From Rhodoferax saidenbachensis (GTDB taxonomy: Bacteria > Pseudomonadota > Gammaproteobacteria > Burkholderiales > Burkholderiaceae_C), in the NCBI RefSeq assembly GCF_001955715.1, contig NZ_CP019239.1:1426001-1490000 (forward strand): a stretch of DNA of 64,000 bases. The letters run 5' to 3'. Shown here piece after piece: positions 25,056 through 37,377 of the stretch. Below the pieces are notes generated by a model that was given only the letters and a program-made list of their open reading frames with translations, was not told where the DNA came from and searched no databases. The stretch's first letter is position 1; every line of letters begins with the position of its first letter. The translations under genes and the position numbers were made by a program.

Positions 25056-26687
25056 TTAAGCCGGCGTGGTTTGTGGTGCGGTGACCATCACATGGCGCTG
25101 GCCACCGGCGTTTTTGGCCTTGTACATGGCGCTGTCTGCAGTCAGCTGCAGGGTGTGCGGTGACACTGCACCGCTGCCCATGGCAATACCAATCGACGCG
25201 CCCAGGGCACGTGTGTGGGACTCCAGCACAAAGTCGGGTCGCATCGCCACCAGGAATTTTTCCGCTACGACGGTCGCTGCGATTTGGGCGCTGACCGGGT
25301 CGGCATCCAGATCGGTCAGCAACACGGCAAACTCGTCCCCACCGATACGAGCCAGCGTGTCCGAGCTGCGCACTACGGCGCTGAGGCGCCGCGCGACTTC
25401 CTTCAGGGCCATGTCACCCACCGCGTGACCCAACTCGTCATTGATGGGTTTGAATTGGTCCAGGTCAATGCACAAAAAGGCCACACGTTTGCCATGGCGC
25501 GCGGCGCGCGCCATGGCCTGGGTCAGCCGGTCGGCCAGCAGCGCGCGGTTGGGCAGGCCGGTCAGCACATCGTGGTGGGCCATGTGGGCCATTTCCGATT
25601 GGCTGGCCCGCAACTTGGCCAACAGGCGGTTGAAGGCCTCGGTCAAATGCCCCACCTCGTCCTGGCGCACGACGTTCAGCGGCTCCAGCGGTATCTCGCC
25701 CAGCGTCATGCGATCCGCCTGCTCGGCGGCTTGCAACAGCGGGCGGAACACGAAGTACAGCGGGATGGTGGTGATGAACAGAAACAGGAACAGGGTCCAC
25801 ACGCTGTTCAAGGCCACAAAACGCTGCACGCGTGAAACCACCGACAAGGCTTCTGCGGTCGGCACCCGGGCCACCACAAACCAGCCAGTGCTGGGCACCG
25901 GCGCTATGGCGGCGATCTCTTCCACACCGTAGGCGTTGACCGTGATGCCACTGCCCCAATCGCCTTGCATGGCCCGGTCATTGAACACATTGGCGCCGGG
26001 CGGTGGGCTGGGTGTGAGTACCAGTTTGGGGTCCGTGGCGGCAATCAACAATTTGTCACGGGCCGACACCAGCAAAAAACTGCCTGTCTCGCCAATTCGG
26101 TCCTGCTCGGAGAAAGACAAAAAACCGGGCGCGGCCAGCGCCGTCACACCCACCAGCAGCGCACGCACCTTGCCCGAGGTGTCTTTCACGGGCGCCACCA
26201 GTGGCAGCAGGGCTTGCTGGCTGGTGCTGTCTCGCACTGGGCGGCCTACTTCCAACGTGCCTGTGCTGGCCAACTGCGCCCAGTCCAGCGCGCCGCTGGG
26301 TAGCAGCGCCTGGCCGGCGTGGCGCGTGTCGCTGGCCACGGGCTTGCCATCGGGCGTGTAGAGCACCAGTCCTTCGGAAAACAGCGGCTGGTACTGGTGG
26401 CGCAGGGTCAGCCAGTTTTGCAGGGCCTGGGGCTGTTGCAGCAACTCCAGCGGCAGCGTGGTGGCCATCTGGGTCAGCATCTGCTGGCGCTGCAGCATCT
26501 TCTGGCCTACCTCACGGGCGACGTAGTTGGCCAGCATCAATTGCTGTTCAGCTTTGACCTCGGAGATGTTTTCACGCAGGTACTTGCCCAGTGTGAGATA
26601 ACGCGCAACATTGCCCGCCAGTATCAGACAAAGACCTACCAGGATGATGCGGGCGGCAATGCTGTTACGGAAGCGGCGAAAATTCAT
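25056..26687 (-). CDS. Diguanylate cyclase with periplasmic Cache-type sensor
   Basis: A 543-residue protein. TM1 is near residues 12-30, then a periplasmic double-Cache-like sensor (about 35-290), TM2 about 295-317 (SVWTLFLFLFITTIPLYFVF), a HAMP-like linker and a C-terminal GGDEF domain from about residue 375. The active site is RIGGDEF. The RSSD five residues before it fits the inhibitory I-site, so product feedback is likely. It makes c-di-GMP in response to an external ligand. The start MNFRRFRN at 26687 gives a normal TM1; a start 13 codons upstream is less likely. Confidence 0.92.
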   Translation of the reverse strand: MNFRRFRNSIAARIILVGLCLILAGNVARYLTLGKYLRENISEVKAEQQLMLANYVAREVGQKMLQRQQMLTQMATTLPLELLQQPQALQNWLTLRHQYQPLFSEGLVLYTPDGKPVASDTRHAGQALLPSGALDWAQLASTGTLEVGRPVRDSTSQQALLPLVAPVKDTSGKVRALLVGVTALAAPGFLSFSEQDRIGETGSFLLVSARDKLLIAATDPKLVLTPSPPPGANVFNDRAMQGDWGSGITVNAYGVEEIAAIAPVPSTGWFVVARVPTAEALSVVSRVQRFVALNSVWTLFLFLFITTIPLYFVFRPLLQAAEQADRMTLGEIPLEPLNVVRQDEVGHLTEAFNRLLAKLRASQSEMAHMAHHDVLTGLPNRALLADRLTQAMARAARHGKRVAFLCIDLDQFKPINDELGHAVGDMALKEVARRLSAVVRSSDTLARIGGDEFAVLLTDLDADPVSAQIAATVVAEKFLVAMRPDFVLESHTRALGASIGIAMGSGAVSPHTLQLTADSAMYKAKNAGGQRHVMVTAPQTTPA

Positions 26688-26768
26688 GCAAGGATGATAA
26701 AGGCCCACTGTGACGTTTCTGGGCAACCCGGCGTGATTTCGGGTACTTTTCGCGCTCTTCAGGCGGTT

Positions 26769-28157
<1,389 letters not shown>

Positions 28158-28163
28158 GCTGTT

Positions 28164-29240
28164 TCAACCTTTGAGTTGGGCTTGCAGATCCGCCAGCAAG
28201 GCGTCTACCGACGCCTCGGTGGTGTCCCACGCGCACATGAAGCGGCAGCCACCACCGGCGATGAACTGGTAGAACTTCCAGCCCTTGGCGTGCAGGGCAT
28301 GCACTGCTGCTTCGGGCAAGTGGGCAAACACGCCATTGGCTTCGGGCGTGTGGGCCACGCTCACGCCGGGCAGCTTTTGCAGGCCGTGGTACAGGCGCTG
28401 CGCCATCGCGTTGGCGTGGGTCGCGTTGCGCAGCCAGACATTGTTTTCCAGCAGGCCCACCCAGGGCGCGGAGATGAAACGCATCTTGGAGGCCAGTTGC
28501 CCAGCCTGCTTGACGCGGTAGGCAAAGTCTTCGCTCATGGCCTTGTCGAAGAACACCACGGCTTCGCCCACGGGCAGGCCATTTTTGGTGCCACCGAAGC
28601 ACAACACGTCCACGCCCGCGCGCCAGGTGATGTCGGCGGGGGCGCAGCCCAGGTGCGCCACGGCGTTGGCAAAACGCGCGCCGTCCATGTGCACTTTGAG
28701 CTGGTGTTTTTTAGCGGCGTTGGCAATGGCGCGCACTTCTTCCACGGTATAGACCGTGCCCATTTCCGTGGCCTGGGTGATGGACACCACCTTGGGCCGC
28801 GGGTAATGGATGTCGCTGCGCTTGGTCACCAGCGCGCTTACTGCGTCGGGTGTGAGTTTGCCCAGGCGGGCGCTCTCCGACTGCCCCTCCGCCACCATCA
28901 GCTTGGAGCCGTTGGAGAAGAACTCGGGGCCACCGCATTCGTCGGTCTCGATGTGCGCCACCGGGCTGCAGATCACCGAGTGGTAGCTCTGGCACAACGA
29001 GGCCAGCGCCAGCGAGTTGGCTGCCGTGCCGTTGAACACAAAGTACACGTCGCACTCGATGTCAAACAGCGTGCGCAGCATGTCGGTGGAGCGCTGGGTC
29101 CAGCGGTCATCGCCGTAGGCCGGCTCGTGGCCGCTGGCATTGGCCTCCATGAACCAGTGCATCGCCTCGGGGCAGGTCCCCGCGTAGTTGTCGCTGGCAA
29201 ATTGCTGTCGCGTTGGTGTAAGTTGGAATGTGGTGGTCAT
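28164..29240 (-). CDS. Low-specificity L-threonine aldolase
   Basis: A 358-residue fold-type I PLP enzyme of the threonine aldolase family (beta-eliminating lyase). FASDNYAGTCPEAMHWFMEAN opens it, FNGTAANSLAL binds PLP phosphate, VHMDGARFANAVAHLG holds the cofactor Asp and the PLP lysine is in CFGGTKNGLPVGE. It splits L-threonine or L-allo-threonine to glycine and acetaldehyde, feeding glycine to the nearby glycine cleavage system. sdaA starts 6 bp downstream, so both are one operon. Confidence 0.9.
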   Translation of the reverse strand: MTTTFQLTPTRQQFASDNYAGTCPEAMHWFMEANASGHEPAYGDDRWTQRSTDMLRTLFDIECDVYFVFNGTAANSLALASLCQSYHSVICSPVAHIETDECGGPEFFSNGSKLMVAEGQSESARLGKLTPDAVSALVTKRSDIHYPRPKVVSITQATEMGTVYTVEEVRAIANAAKKHQLKVHMDGARFANAVAHLGCAPADITWRAGVDVLCFGGTKNGLPVGEAVVFFDKAMSEDFAYRVKQAGQLASKMRFISAPWVGLLENNVWLRNATHANAMAQRLYHGLQKLPGVSVAHTPEANGVFAHLPEAAVHALHAKGWKFYQFIAGGGCRFMCAWDTTEASVDALLADLQAQLKG

Positions 29241-29299
29241 AATTCTTTATGTGTTGCAAAGATCGGCAAGGTGTCACACTTGCAAAATCAAGTACCTGT

Positions 29300-30547
29300 T
29301 CATTCGTCATCAAGTGGCATGACGATATACCTTTGAACCTTTTTCCAAGGTATGACGAACATTACGCCTCGACAACCCCTATTAGCTTCTGCTGTGTCGT
29401 TTGTGTAAATTGCCAGACCCGTTCGGGTTGGCATAAATTCAAATGAAAAACCAATACGATCGCCCCATTTGTGGGCATCCAAATCGGGCAACCCATCGTC
29501 CATTGAATACAGCAGGCCATTTTTCCACTCTTCAAAGCAATCGGCACGCGTCTGATCGCCCGTTGCTTGCTCCTTGGCTGAAGGAGTTTTGCTAGCTGGG
29601 AATCTACTCAACTCCAACAGTGTGAGACTCTCGATAGTCTGCTTACGTTTAAGGAACTTCCCAGGGATCGTGATGAAGCCGTGCTTGCTAATAAATGGGC
29701 TCACATCCTTTGCACTCAAGTGCTTGAAAAAAGTGGTGCGAACATCCACGCTTTTGCCTGTTTCAATATCCAGCGTGGATGATCCATACCCATCTACTGA
29801 GTGTGCCCCACCGTAATAGCCACCACTCCCACCGCCTAGGGTGAGTATTTTTTTTGAAACGTAGTGAATGCTGGAGTTATCGTATTCACGACCATCCAAA
29901 GAATGGTTTTCCAATCTTGCGGCGGCGAGCCCTAGAAGCTCCAACTTAAATTGGGCATTGAATGCTTGCATGACATCCTGCGCTAGCCCAGATACTAGTT
30001 GGGGGACCTTTGCACCCGAGCGGGTATCCATCAAAAATCCGGCTGTAACACCATTCATTTCTTTGATGCCAACGAGCTTGGTAGGCCCCGACCCAAGCAA
30101 TGTCTGCCAAGCCCCCAAATTCAGTGATTGCTGACCGGTCGTTAGTCGTAGTTCGACAGGAGATAGTTTGGATTGAGCGTTGGCCTGCCATTTGGCAGAG
30201 ACTCTTTCGGGGGGCTGGTTTTCTTGCGGAAGATCGACTTGCCAGAAGCCTGTTGGCTTCGAGCAGTCCAGATCATTGAATGTCTCTATGCATTCGACTA
30301 GTTTTCCATCGGACTGAAGAACCAAGGGAATGGTTTTTCCAATGTGACGATAAAAATAGCGTGCCTTGATCTGAGGTTTTGATTCACCATCGTCGCCAAA
30401 GGACTCCAGCTTCGAAAAGGTTAAAACGATGTCTTTACCCGCAAGTTGAGATTGGTAAACAACTGGCAACTTGTCTTCCGCCAATACCGATTGCGTGATG
30501 AGCGCGATCAAGACCGACAGCAAACGAACTCGGTGTGACATCGTCAT
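29300..30547 (-). CDS. Exported protein of unknown function, RsiV/DUF3298-like C-terminal part
   Basis: A 415-residue protein with a signal peptide (cleavage near VLAED; the ATG at codon 3 is an alternative start). Residues about 240-290 contain GGGSGGYYGGAHSVDGYGSSTLDIETGKSVDVRTTFF, the Y-GGAH...TGK...LF pattern of DUF3298/RsiV-type proteins, which in RsiV bind lysozyme. The assignment is by eye only. Base composition is visibly more AT-rich than its neighbours. It is wedged between gcvP and the threonine aldolase gene, which suggests a later insertion. Confidence 0.65.
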   Translation of the reverse strand: MTMSHRVRLLSVLIALITQSVLAEDKLPVVYQSQLAGKDIVLTFSKLESFGDDGESKPQIKARYFYRHIGKTIPLVLQSDGKLVECIETFNDLDCSKPTGFWQVDLPQENQPPERVSAKWQANAQSKLSPVELRLTTGQQSLNLGAWQTLLGSGPTKLVGIKEMNGVTAGFLMDTRSGAKVPQLVSGLAQDVMQAFNAQFKLELLGLAAARLENHSLDGREYDNSSIHYVSKKILTLGGGSGGYYGGAHSVDGYGSSTLDIETGKSVDVRTTFFKHLSAKDVSPFISKHGFITIPGKFLKRKQTIESLTLLELSRFPASKTPSAKEQATGDQTRADCFEEWKNGLLYSMDDGLPDLDAHKWGDRIGFSFEFMPTRTGLAIYTNDTAEANRGCRGVMFVIPWKKVQRYIVMPLDDE

Positions 30548-30558
30548 ACTCGCGATTT

Positions 30559-33441
<2,883 letters not shown>

Positions 33442-33462
33442 GGCAGGCGGCTATCTATCAAA

Positions 33463-33541
33463 CCGTTCGCCCTGAGCCTGTCGAAGGGCAAGCGAAACAG
33501 TAAAAGAGGAAAGGGCTTCGACAGGCTCAGCCCGAACGGGG
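33463..33541. repeat. Inverted pair of CCGTTCGGGCTGAGCCTGTCGAAG repeats
   Basis: The left arm (33463-33488) is CCGTTCGCCCTGAGCC-TGTCGAAGGG and the right arm (33513-33541) is GGGCTTCGACAGGCTCAGCCC-GAACGGGG, reverse complements with few mismatches around a 24-base centre. It could fold into a long hairpin between gcvH and gcvP, where it may stabilise RNA or lower expression of gcvP. Confidence 0.8.
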
Positions 33542-33562
33542 GGATGCTCCCCCGCCCATTGT

Positions 33563-33934
33563 TTAGGCGGCAGCGGCGAAGCTGGTGTAGCTGGTTTCGT
33601 CCATCAGGCCGTCGAGTTCGGCGGCGTTGGACAGCTTGACCTTGAAGAACCAGCCTGCACCCAGCGGGTCGGTGTTGGCCAGGGAGGGGTCGTCGCGCAG
33701 CGCTTCGTTGACTTCGGTGATTTCACCGGTCACGGGCATGTAGACGTCGGCAGCGGCCTTGACGGACTCGACCACACCGGCGATGTCCTTGGCGGCAAAG
33801 GTGGCGCCCACGGCGGGCAGGTCCACAAACACCACGTCGCCCAGCGCGTCCTGCGCGTGGGTGGTGATGCCTACGGTGGCGATGCCGCCTTCAACCTTGA
33901 GCCATTCGTGGTCGGGGGTGTACTTGAGGGACAT
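33563..33934 (-). CDS. gcvH: Glycine cleavage system H protein
   Basis: A 123-residue lipoyl carrier protein. The lipoylated lysine is Lys59 in [20 protein letters not shown]. It shuttles the aminomethyl group between GcvP and GcvT and is reoxidised by lipoamide dehydrogenase (not in the window). Length and ends are normal for the family. It is the middle gene of the gcvTHP unit, 85 bp after gcvT. Confidence 0.97.
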   Translation of the reverse strand: MSLKYTPDHEWLKVEGGIATVGITTHAQDALGDVVFVDLPAVGATFAAKDIAGVVESVKAAADVYMPVTGEITEVNEALRDDPSLANTDPLGAGWFFKVKLSNAAELDGLMDETSYTSFAAAA

Positions 33935-34019
33935 GGAGAACTCCTGAAAGATGAAACTGAATTGAATAAAACCAAAAAATTGAACCTGCCAGCGCAGACT
34001 TTAGCCGCTGGCCCGGGCT

Positions 34020-35195
34020 TCAGCCGCGGAAATAGTTGGTGGGCACAAAAGGCATGGCACTGACCACCATGGGCACGGGCTTGCCGCGCACGATGGCCAC
34101 CACTTTGCTGCCCACAGCCGCCCAGGCGGCATCTACATAACCCATGGCCACCGGCGTGTCGATGGTCGGGCCCAGCAGGCCACTGGTCACTTCGCCGATC
34201 TTGTTGCCCGCGCCGTCTTGCAGCTCGGTGTGGTCGCGCACGGGGATGCGTTCCTGGGCGATCAGTCCCACGCGTTTTCGAGTGCCTGTATTTATGCCAT
34301 TTTGGGCTGTAGCCCCCGTGGATTGTGCGAGAGCAGCTAGTATTTTTGTAGCACCCGGAAAGCCACCTTCACGCGCACCACCCGCGCGGCGCACCTTTTG
34401 CATCGCCCACAACAGGCTGGCTTCGACCGGCGTGGTGCCTGTATCAATGTCATTGCCATACAGGCACAGGCCCGCTTCCAGGCGCAGCGAGTTGCGTGCG
34501 CCCAGGCCAATCGGCTTGACTTCGGGCTGGGCCAGCAGCGCGCGGGCCAGCGCGTCGGCGTGGTCGTTATGGACAGAGATTTCAAATCCGTCTTCGCCGG
34601 TGTAGCCGCTACGGGTGAGGAACACGTCGATCTTTTGCGTGCCTGTGTCCACGGTGAAATTGCCACCGGTCATGAACACCAGCTTTTCCACGCCGGGTGC
34701 CAGGCGGGAGAGGGCGGTGACGGCCTGCGGGCCTTGCAGCGCCAGCAGAGCGTATTCGGGCATGGTGATCACATCGCAGCGGTTGCCAATGCGTTCCTGG
34801 ATGTGGGCAATGTCGCCCACCTTGCAGGCGCCGTTGACGATCACGAAGAGTTCGTTGTTGCCCTTGTTGAAGAACATCAGGTCATCAATGATGGTGCCTT
34901 CGTCGGTCAGCAGCAGGCCGTAGCGCTGTTTGCCCACCGCCAGGTCAATCACGTCCACCGGCATCAGCGTTTCAAACGCTGCGGCGGCATCGGGCCCCAC
35001 CAAGCGCAATTGGCCCATGTGAGACACGTCAAACAGGCCGGCAGCTTTGCGGGTGTGATGGTGTTCGGCCATCAGGCCGGCGGGGTATTGCACGGGCATG
35101 GAATAGCCGGCAAAGGGCACCATGCGGGCGCCCAATTCGATGTGCAGCGCGTTGAGCGGCGTGGTTAGCAGGGTGTCAGTAGCGGGAGCGGACAT
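34020..35195 (-). CDS. gcvT: Glycine cleavage system T protein (aminomethyltransferase)
   Basis: A 391-residue enzyme that releases ammonia from the aminomethyl-H protein and forms 5,10-methylene-tetrahydrofolate. Motifs are GARMVPFAGYSMPVQYP, LFDVSHMGQLRL, SRSGYTGEDGFEI-like TRSGYTGEDGFEIS and LGARNSLRLEAGLCLYG. I chose MSAPATDTLL (35195); longer readings enter the riboswitch leader. Between GATKIL and RKRVGL there is an unusually long stretch encoded by the dispersed repeat at 34295-34352 (peptide GATKILAALAQSTGATAQNG). First gene behind a tandem glycine riboswitch. Confidence 0.95.
   Translation of the reverse strand: MSAPATDTLLTTPLNALHIELGARMVPFAGYSMPVQYPAGLMAEHHHTRKAAGLFDVSHMGQLRLVGPDAAAAFETLMPVDVIDLAVGKQRYGLLLTDEGTIIDDLMFFNKGNNELFVIVNGACKVGDIAHIQERIGNRCDVITMPEYALLALQGPQAVTALSRLAPGVEKLVFMTGGNFTVDTGTQKIDVFLTRSGYTGEDGFEISVHNDHADALARALLAQPEVKPIGLGARNSLRLEAGLCLYGNDIDTGTTPVEASLLWAMQKVRRAGGAREGGFPGATKILAALAQSTGATAQNGINTGTRKRVGLIAQERIPVRDHTELQDGAGNKIGEVTSGLLGPTIDTPVAMGYVDAAWAAVGSKVVAIVRGKPVPMVVSAMPFVPTNYFRG
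34295..34352 (-). repeat. GCTAT-N7-ATAGC repeat inside gcvT, full length
   Basis: Minus strand: GCTAC-N7-CTAGC, TGCTCTCGC, 11 nt, GGGCT, ACAGCCCAAAATGGC. It is in frame, without a stop, and encodes ATKILAALAQSTGATAQNG. It sits in the linker between the two halves of the T protein. Confidence 0.8.
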
Positions 35196-35282
35196 GGCGG
35201 GTACCAGGCGGCCCAGCGCGGGGCGCTGGAGGGGGCAAATCAAAACCCGAGGCGCACGCATAATTGCGCACGCCCGGTGCTG

Positions 35283-35522
35283 CCCCCGCTGTCCGCTTTA
35301 CCTGAGAGATTCGCCGGGCCTGCGTGCACGCCTAAAAGGGGTGCGCAGACTGCGGTTTGCTCCTTCGGTGGGCTGCAGTGCATGCAGCCTCTCTCCAGTG
35401 GGGAAACGTCAACTCCGGTGAGGGAGATCAACGCGGGTCAGTCCTTTTGCCTGAGCGTTCAGACCGCTGCAATCAGCAATCTTGCGCCTTCGGCGGTTTC
35501 CTCGAAGGAAACTCTCTCCTGA
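35283..35522 (-). promoter_or_regulatory. Tandem glycine riboswitch (two aptamers) upstream of gcvT
   Basis: On the minus strand the leader reads CAGGAGAGAGTTTCC...CCGAAGGCGCAAG...CTCAGGCAAAAGGACTG (aptamer 1, about 35415-35522), then ACTGGAGAGAGGCTGC...CCGAAGGAGCAAACC...CTCTCAGGTAAAGCGGACAG (aptamer 2, about 35283-35410). GGAGAG, CCGAAGG-GCAA and CUCAGGNAAA-GGAC are the conserved elements of glycine aptamers, present twice. Glycine binding is expected to turn on gcvTHP. No clear terminator hairpin was seen, so control may act on translation or on the roughly 90-nt segment before the gene. Confidence 0.93.
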
Positions 35523-35531
35523 CTGGGTGGG

Positions 35532-35537
35532 ATTCTA
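35532..35537 (-). promoter_or_regulatory. Likely -10 box of the gcvTHP promoter
   Basis: TAGAAT on the minus strand, about ten bases ahead of the first riboswitch helix. No good -35 match was found at 17-18 bp. The remaining stretch to the AraC gene (35538-35828) shows no gene or clear motif. Confidence 0.4.
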
Positions 35538-35828
35538 AACCAGCCGCGTACCGGGACGATTGCAAGAATGTCTATCGTCGATTCAAATGAATCCTTGACA
35601 ATGCCCGGCGCATTGCCGGAAAGCGGAGATATAGGGTTGTGGCCGCGAACTGCACCAATTTTTTGAAATCCACTGCAATCAAATGCAAGCGGCCAACCCA
35701 AGCCCCTGCATGCATCAACGATATCTGGTTATTGCACGCGTGGACTATAGGGACTGCTTTTGGTTGTTCATGATCACCTAGTTTCAGTCTCAAAAATGTG
35801 ACCTGTAGGAGTCTCAAACCGTGGTTAT

Positions 35829-36821
35829 TCATTGTCTCTTTTTCAAAGTCGCACTGGGTGCTTCCCCAAAGGCAGACTTGTAATACCCGGCAAACATTCC
35901 TACGTGCGCAAACCCCCATCGATGTGCGATCAACAGTATCGAGCTAGTTTGAGTCGGGTCACTTAGATCTTGGCGCGCTCCCTCCAATCTGATGCTGCGA
36001 AGGTAACCCATTGGAGTAGCCGATCGATACTTGCGAAAGCCTTCTTGGAGTGATCGAACGCTGGTGCCCGCTGCACTGGCGATAGATGTCAGGGTGAGCG
36101 GTTGGCGCGCGTTGTGGCGCATGAAGTCAATGGCCCGTATCACATGGTGGGGTGCCGGCAACAAATTGGCCCGCCCCCTCAGCCGTTCAGTGTAATTGTT
36201 GGGAATACCCTCCAGCATCAAACGCCCCAACGACTCTGCCAAACTTGCCATGGCGGTTGGTGCGTCTTCCAGTGCGGAGGAGTCATGCATGCCTGCCATC
36301 CAGACATCTGCCATTGCGATCATGAGTGGTACCACACCACTTTGCTGTGCCGGGTTCGGAGTGAATTGCACACGACCGTGTACCGGTGTGCCAATCATTT
36401 CTGCCAACTGTCGGTGAATCAAATCGCTGCGAAACGACAGGCCTTTGAACTGAAGGCCTGCAGCGAATTGAGCTCCTTTGATACCTTGCCGGTCTACAAC
36501 CAGTGTTCCCGGGGAAGGATGTCCAGGCTTGTGGCCTGAGGAAAAATTCACGGCCAGGTGCCCTGAATGTGCAACGGCTAGGGTATAGCCATCGAAGTCC
36601 CTTTCACATTCGAACGTGAGTCCGCTTGCGCTTTGTGTCTGGAACACCCCCACCCCGCTACGGGCGACACCTTTGACATCAATATCGAACGCGCAACCAA
36701 TGGAACGCGCCTTGACTGGGGCATAGGCGCTGGATAAGAAGTCGCTGGCTTCGTCTGGATTGGTTGAGCGTATGTGGAATTTTGAGGGCTTGTCCATCAT
36801 TGGAAATACCCATGTGGACAT
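35829..36821 (-). CDS. AraC family transcriptional regulator
   Basis: A 330-residue regulator. The N-terminal effector domain (about 15-200) is of the AraC_binding_2 type found in regulators such as those of aromatic dioxygenase operons. The C-terminal double HTH covers about 225-328, with PLTLTSIASAAGTSVRSLQEGFRKY as first helix-turn-helix and SILLIAHRWGFAHVGMFAGYYKSAFGEAPSA as second. ATGs at codons 1, 8 and 9 are all possible. It has no obvious target gene next to it; part of its coding sequence is duplicated in decayed form 0.7 kb upstream. Confidence 0.85.
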   Translation of the reverse strand: MSTWVFPMMDKPSKFHIRSTNPDEASDFLSSAYAPVKARSIGCAFDIDVKGVARSGVGVFQTQSASGLTFECERDFDGYTLAVAHSGHLAVNFSSGHKPGHPSPGTLVVDRQGIKGAQFAAGLQFKGLSFRSDLIHRQLAEMIGTPVHGRVQFTPNPAQQSGVVPLMIAMADVWMAGMHDSSALEDAPTAMASLAESLGRLMLEGIPNNYTERLRGRANLLPAPHHVIRAIDFMRHNARQPLTLTSIASAAGTSVRSLQEGFRKYRSATPMGYLRSIRLEGARQDLSDPTQTSSILLIAHRWGFAHVGMFAGYYKSAFGEAPSATLKKRQ

Positions 36822-36937
36822 GTTTTTCTACAACGCACACTATCTTTCATGAGCTTGAAATGCTGATTCATTGTGTTTATGGGAATTGCTACCCCATTCT
36901 TTGAGGGGATATAGCACTTGGTCGTTGATGCAAAAAA

Positions 36938-37048
36938 CAGCATCAAACGTGTCAAGGCCCCTGGCAAGCTTTCCGCCGCGGTTGGGGCTTCTCCGATGCG
37001 GTGGAGCCATACACGCCCGCCATCCAGACATCCGCCAGCATGGCTCAG
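36938..37048 (-). pseudogene. Decayed fragment of an AraC-family paralogue
   Basis: The segment aligns with 36213-36326 of the adjacent AraC gene, with shared runs CAGCATCAAACG and GCCATCCAGACATC and about 70 percent identity by eye. The minus-strand frame gives EAPTAAESLPGALTRLML against DAPTAMASLAESLGRLML in the intact protein, but the frame shifts before the matching VWMAG part. No HTH remains, so this is a remnant of a duplicated regulator. The rest of 36822-37377 shows no gene and must hold the promoter of the chemoreceptor. Confidence 0.6.
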
Positions 37049-37377
37049 TATGGGCGAACTTTCCAAAATTTCCCTTTTCCTGCCCATTCAACCCGCCTAG
37101 AAATAGGCACATTGGCGAGCCACGTCTAGCCGCTATGGCGATGCAGGTAAATAAAGTTGCGTTTTTTGGATTGGCCTGCGTTTTGGCGACTTGTTTTCAT
37201 CCTCTGCGCCCCATCAACTCGTAAGCTGATTGTCGTCATGACGCATTCAAGTGCTCACTCGCAAATGTGAAGTGGCACCTAGTGATCAACGTAATCTTTT
37301 ATCCAAAGACTAGATGGAAATAACACATGAAGCTTTTTCAAATCCAATTTTTTCGCGCACTTTGCTAGGAGATACGC

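Noticed and set aside
35572..35919. 115-residue minus-strand open frame overlapping the AraC gene end
   Set aside because: It overlaps the AraC C-terminal HTH in another frame and has no features of a protein.
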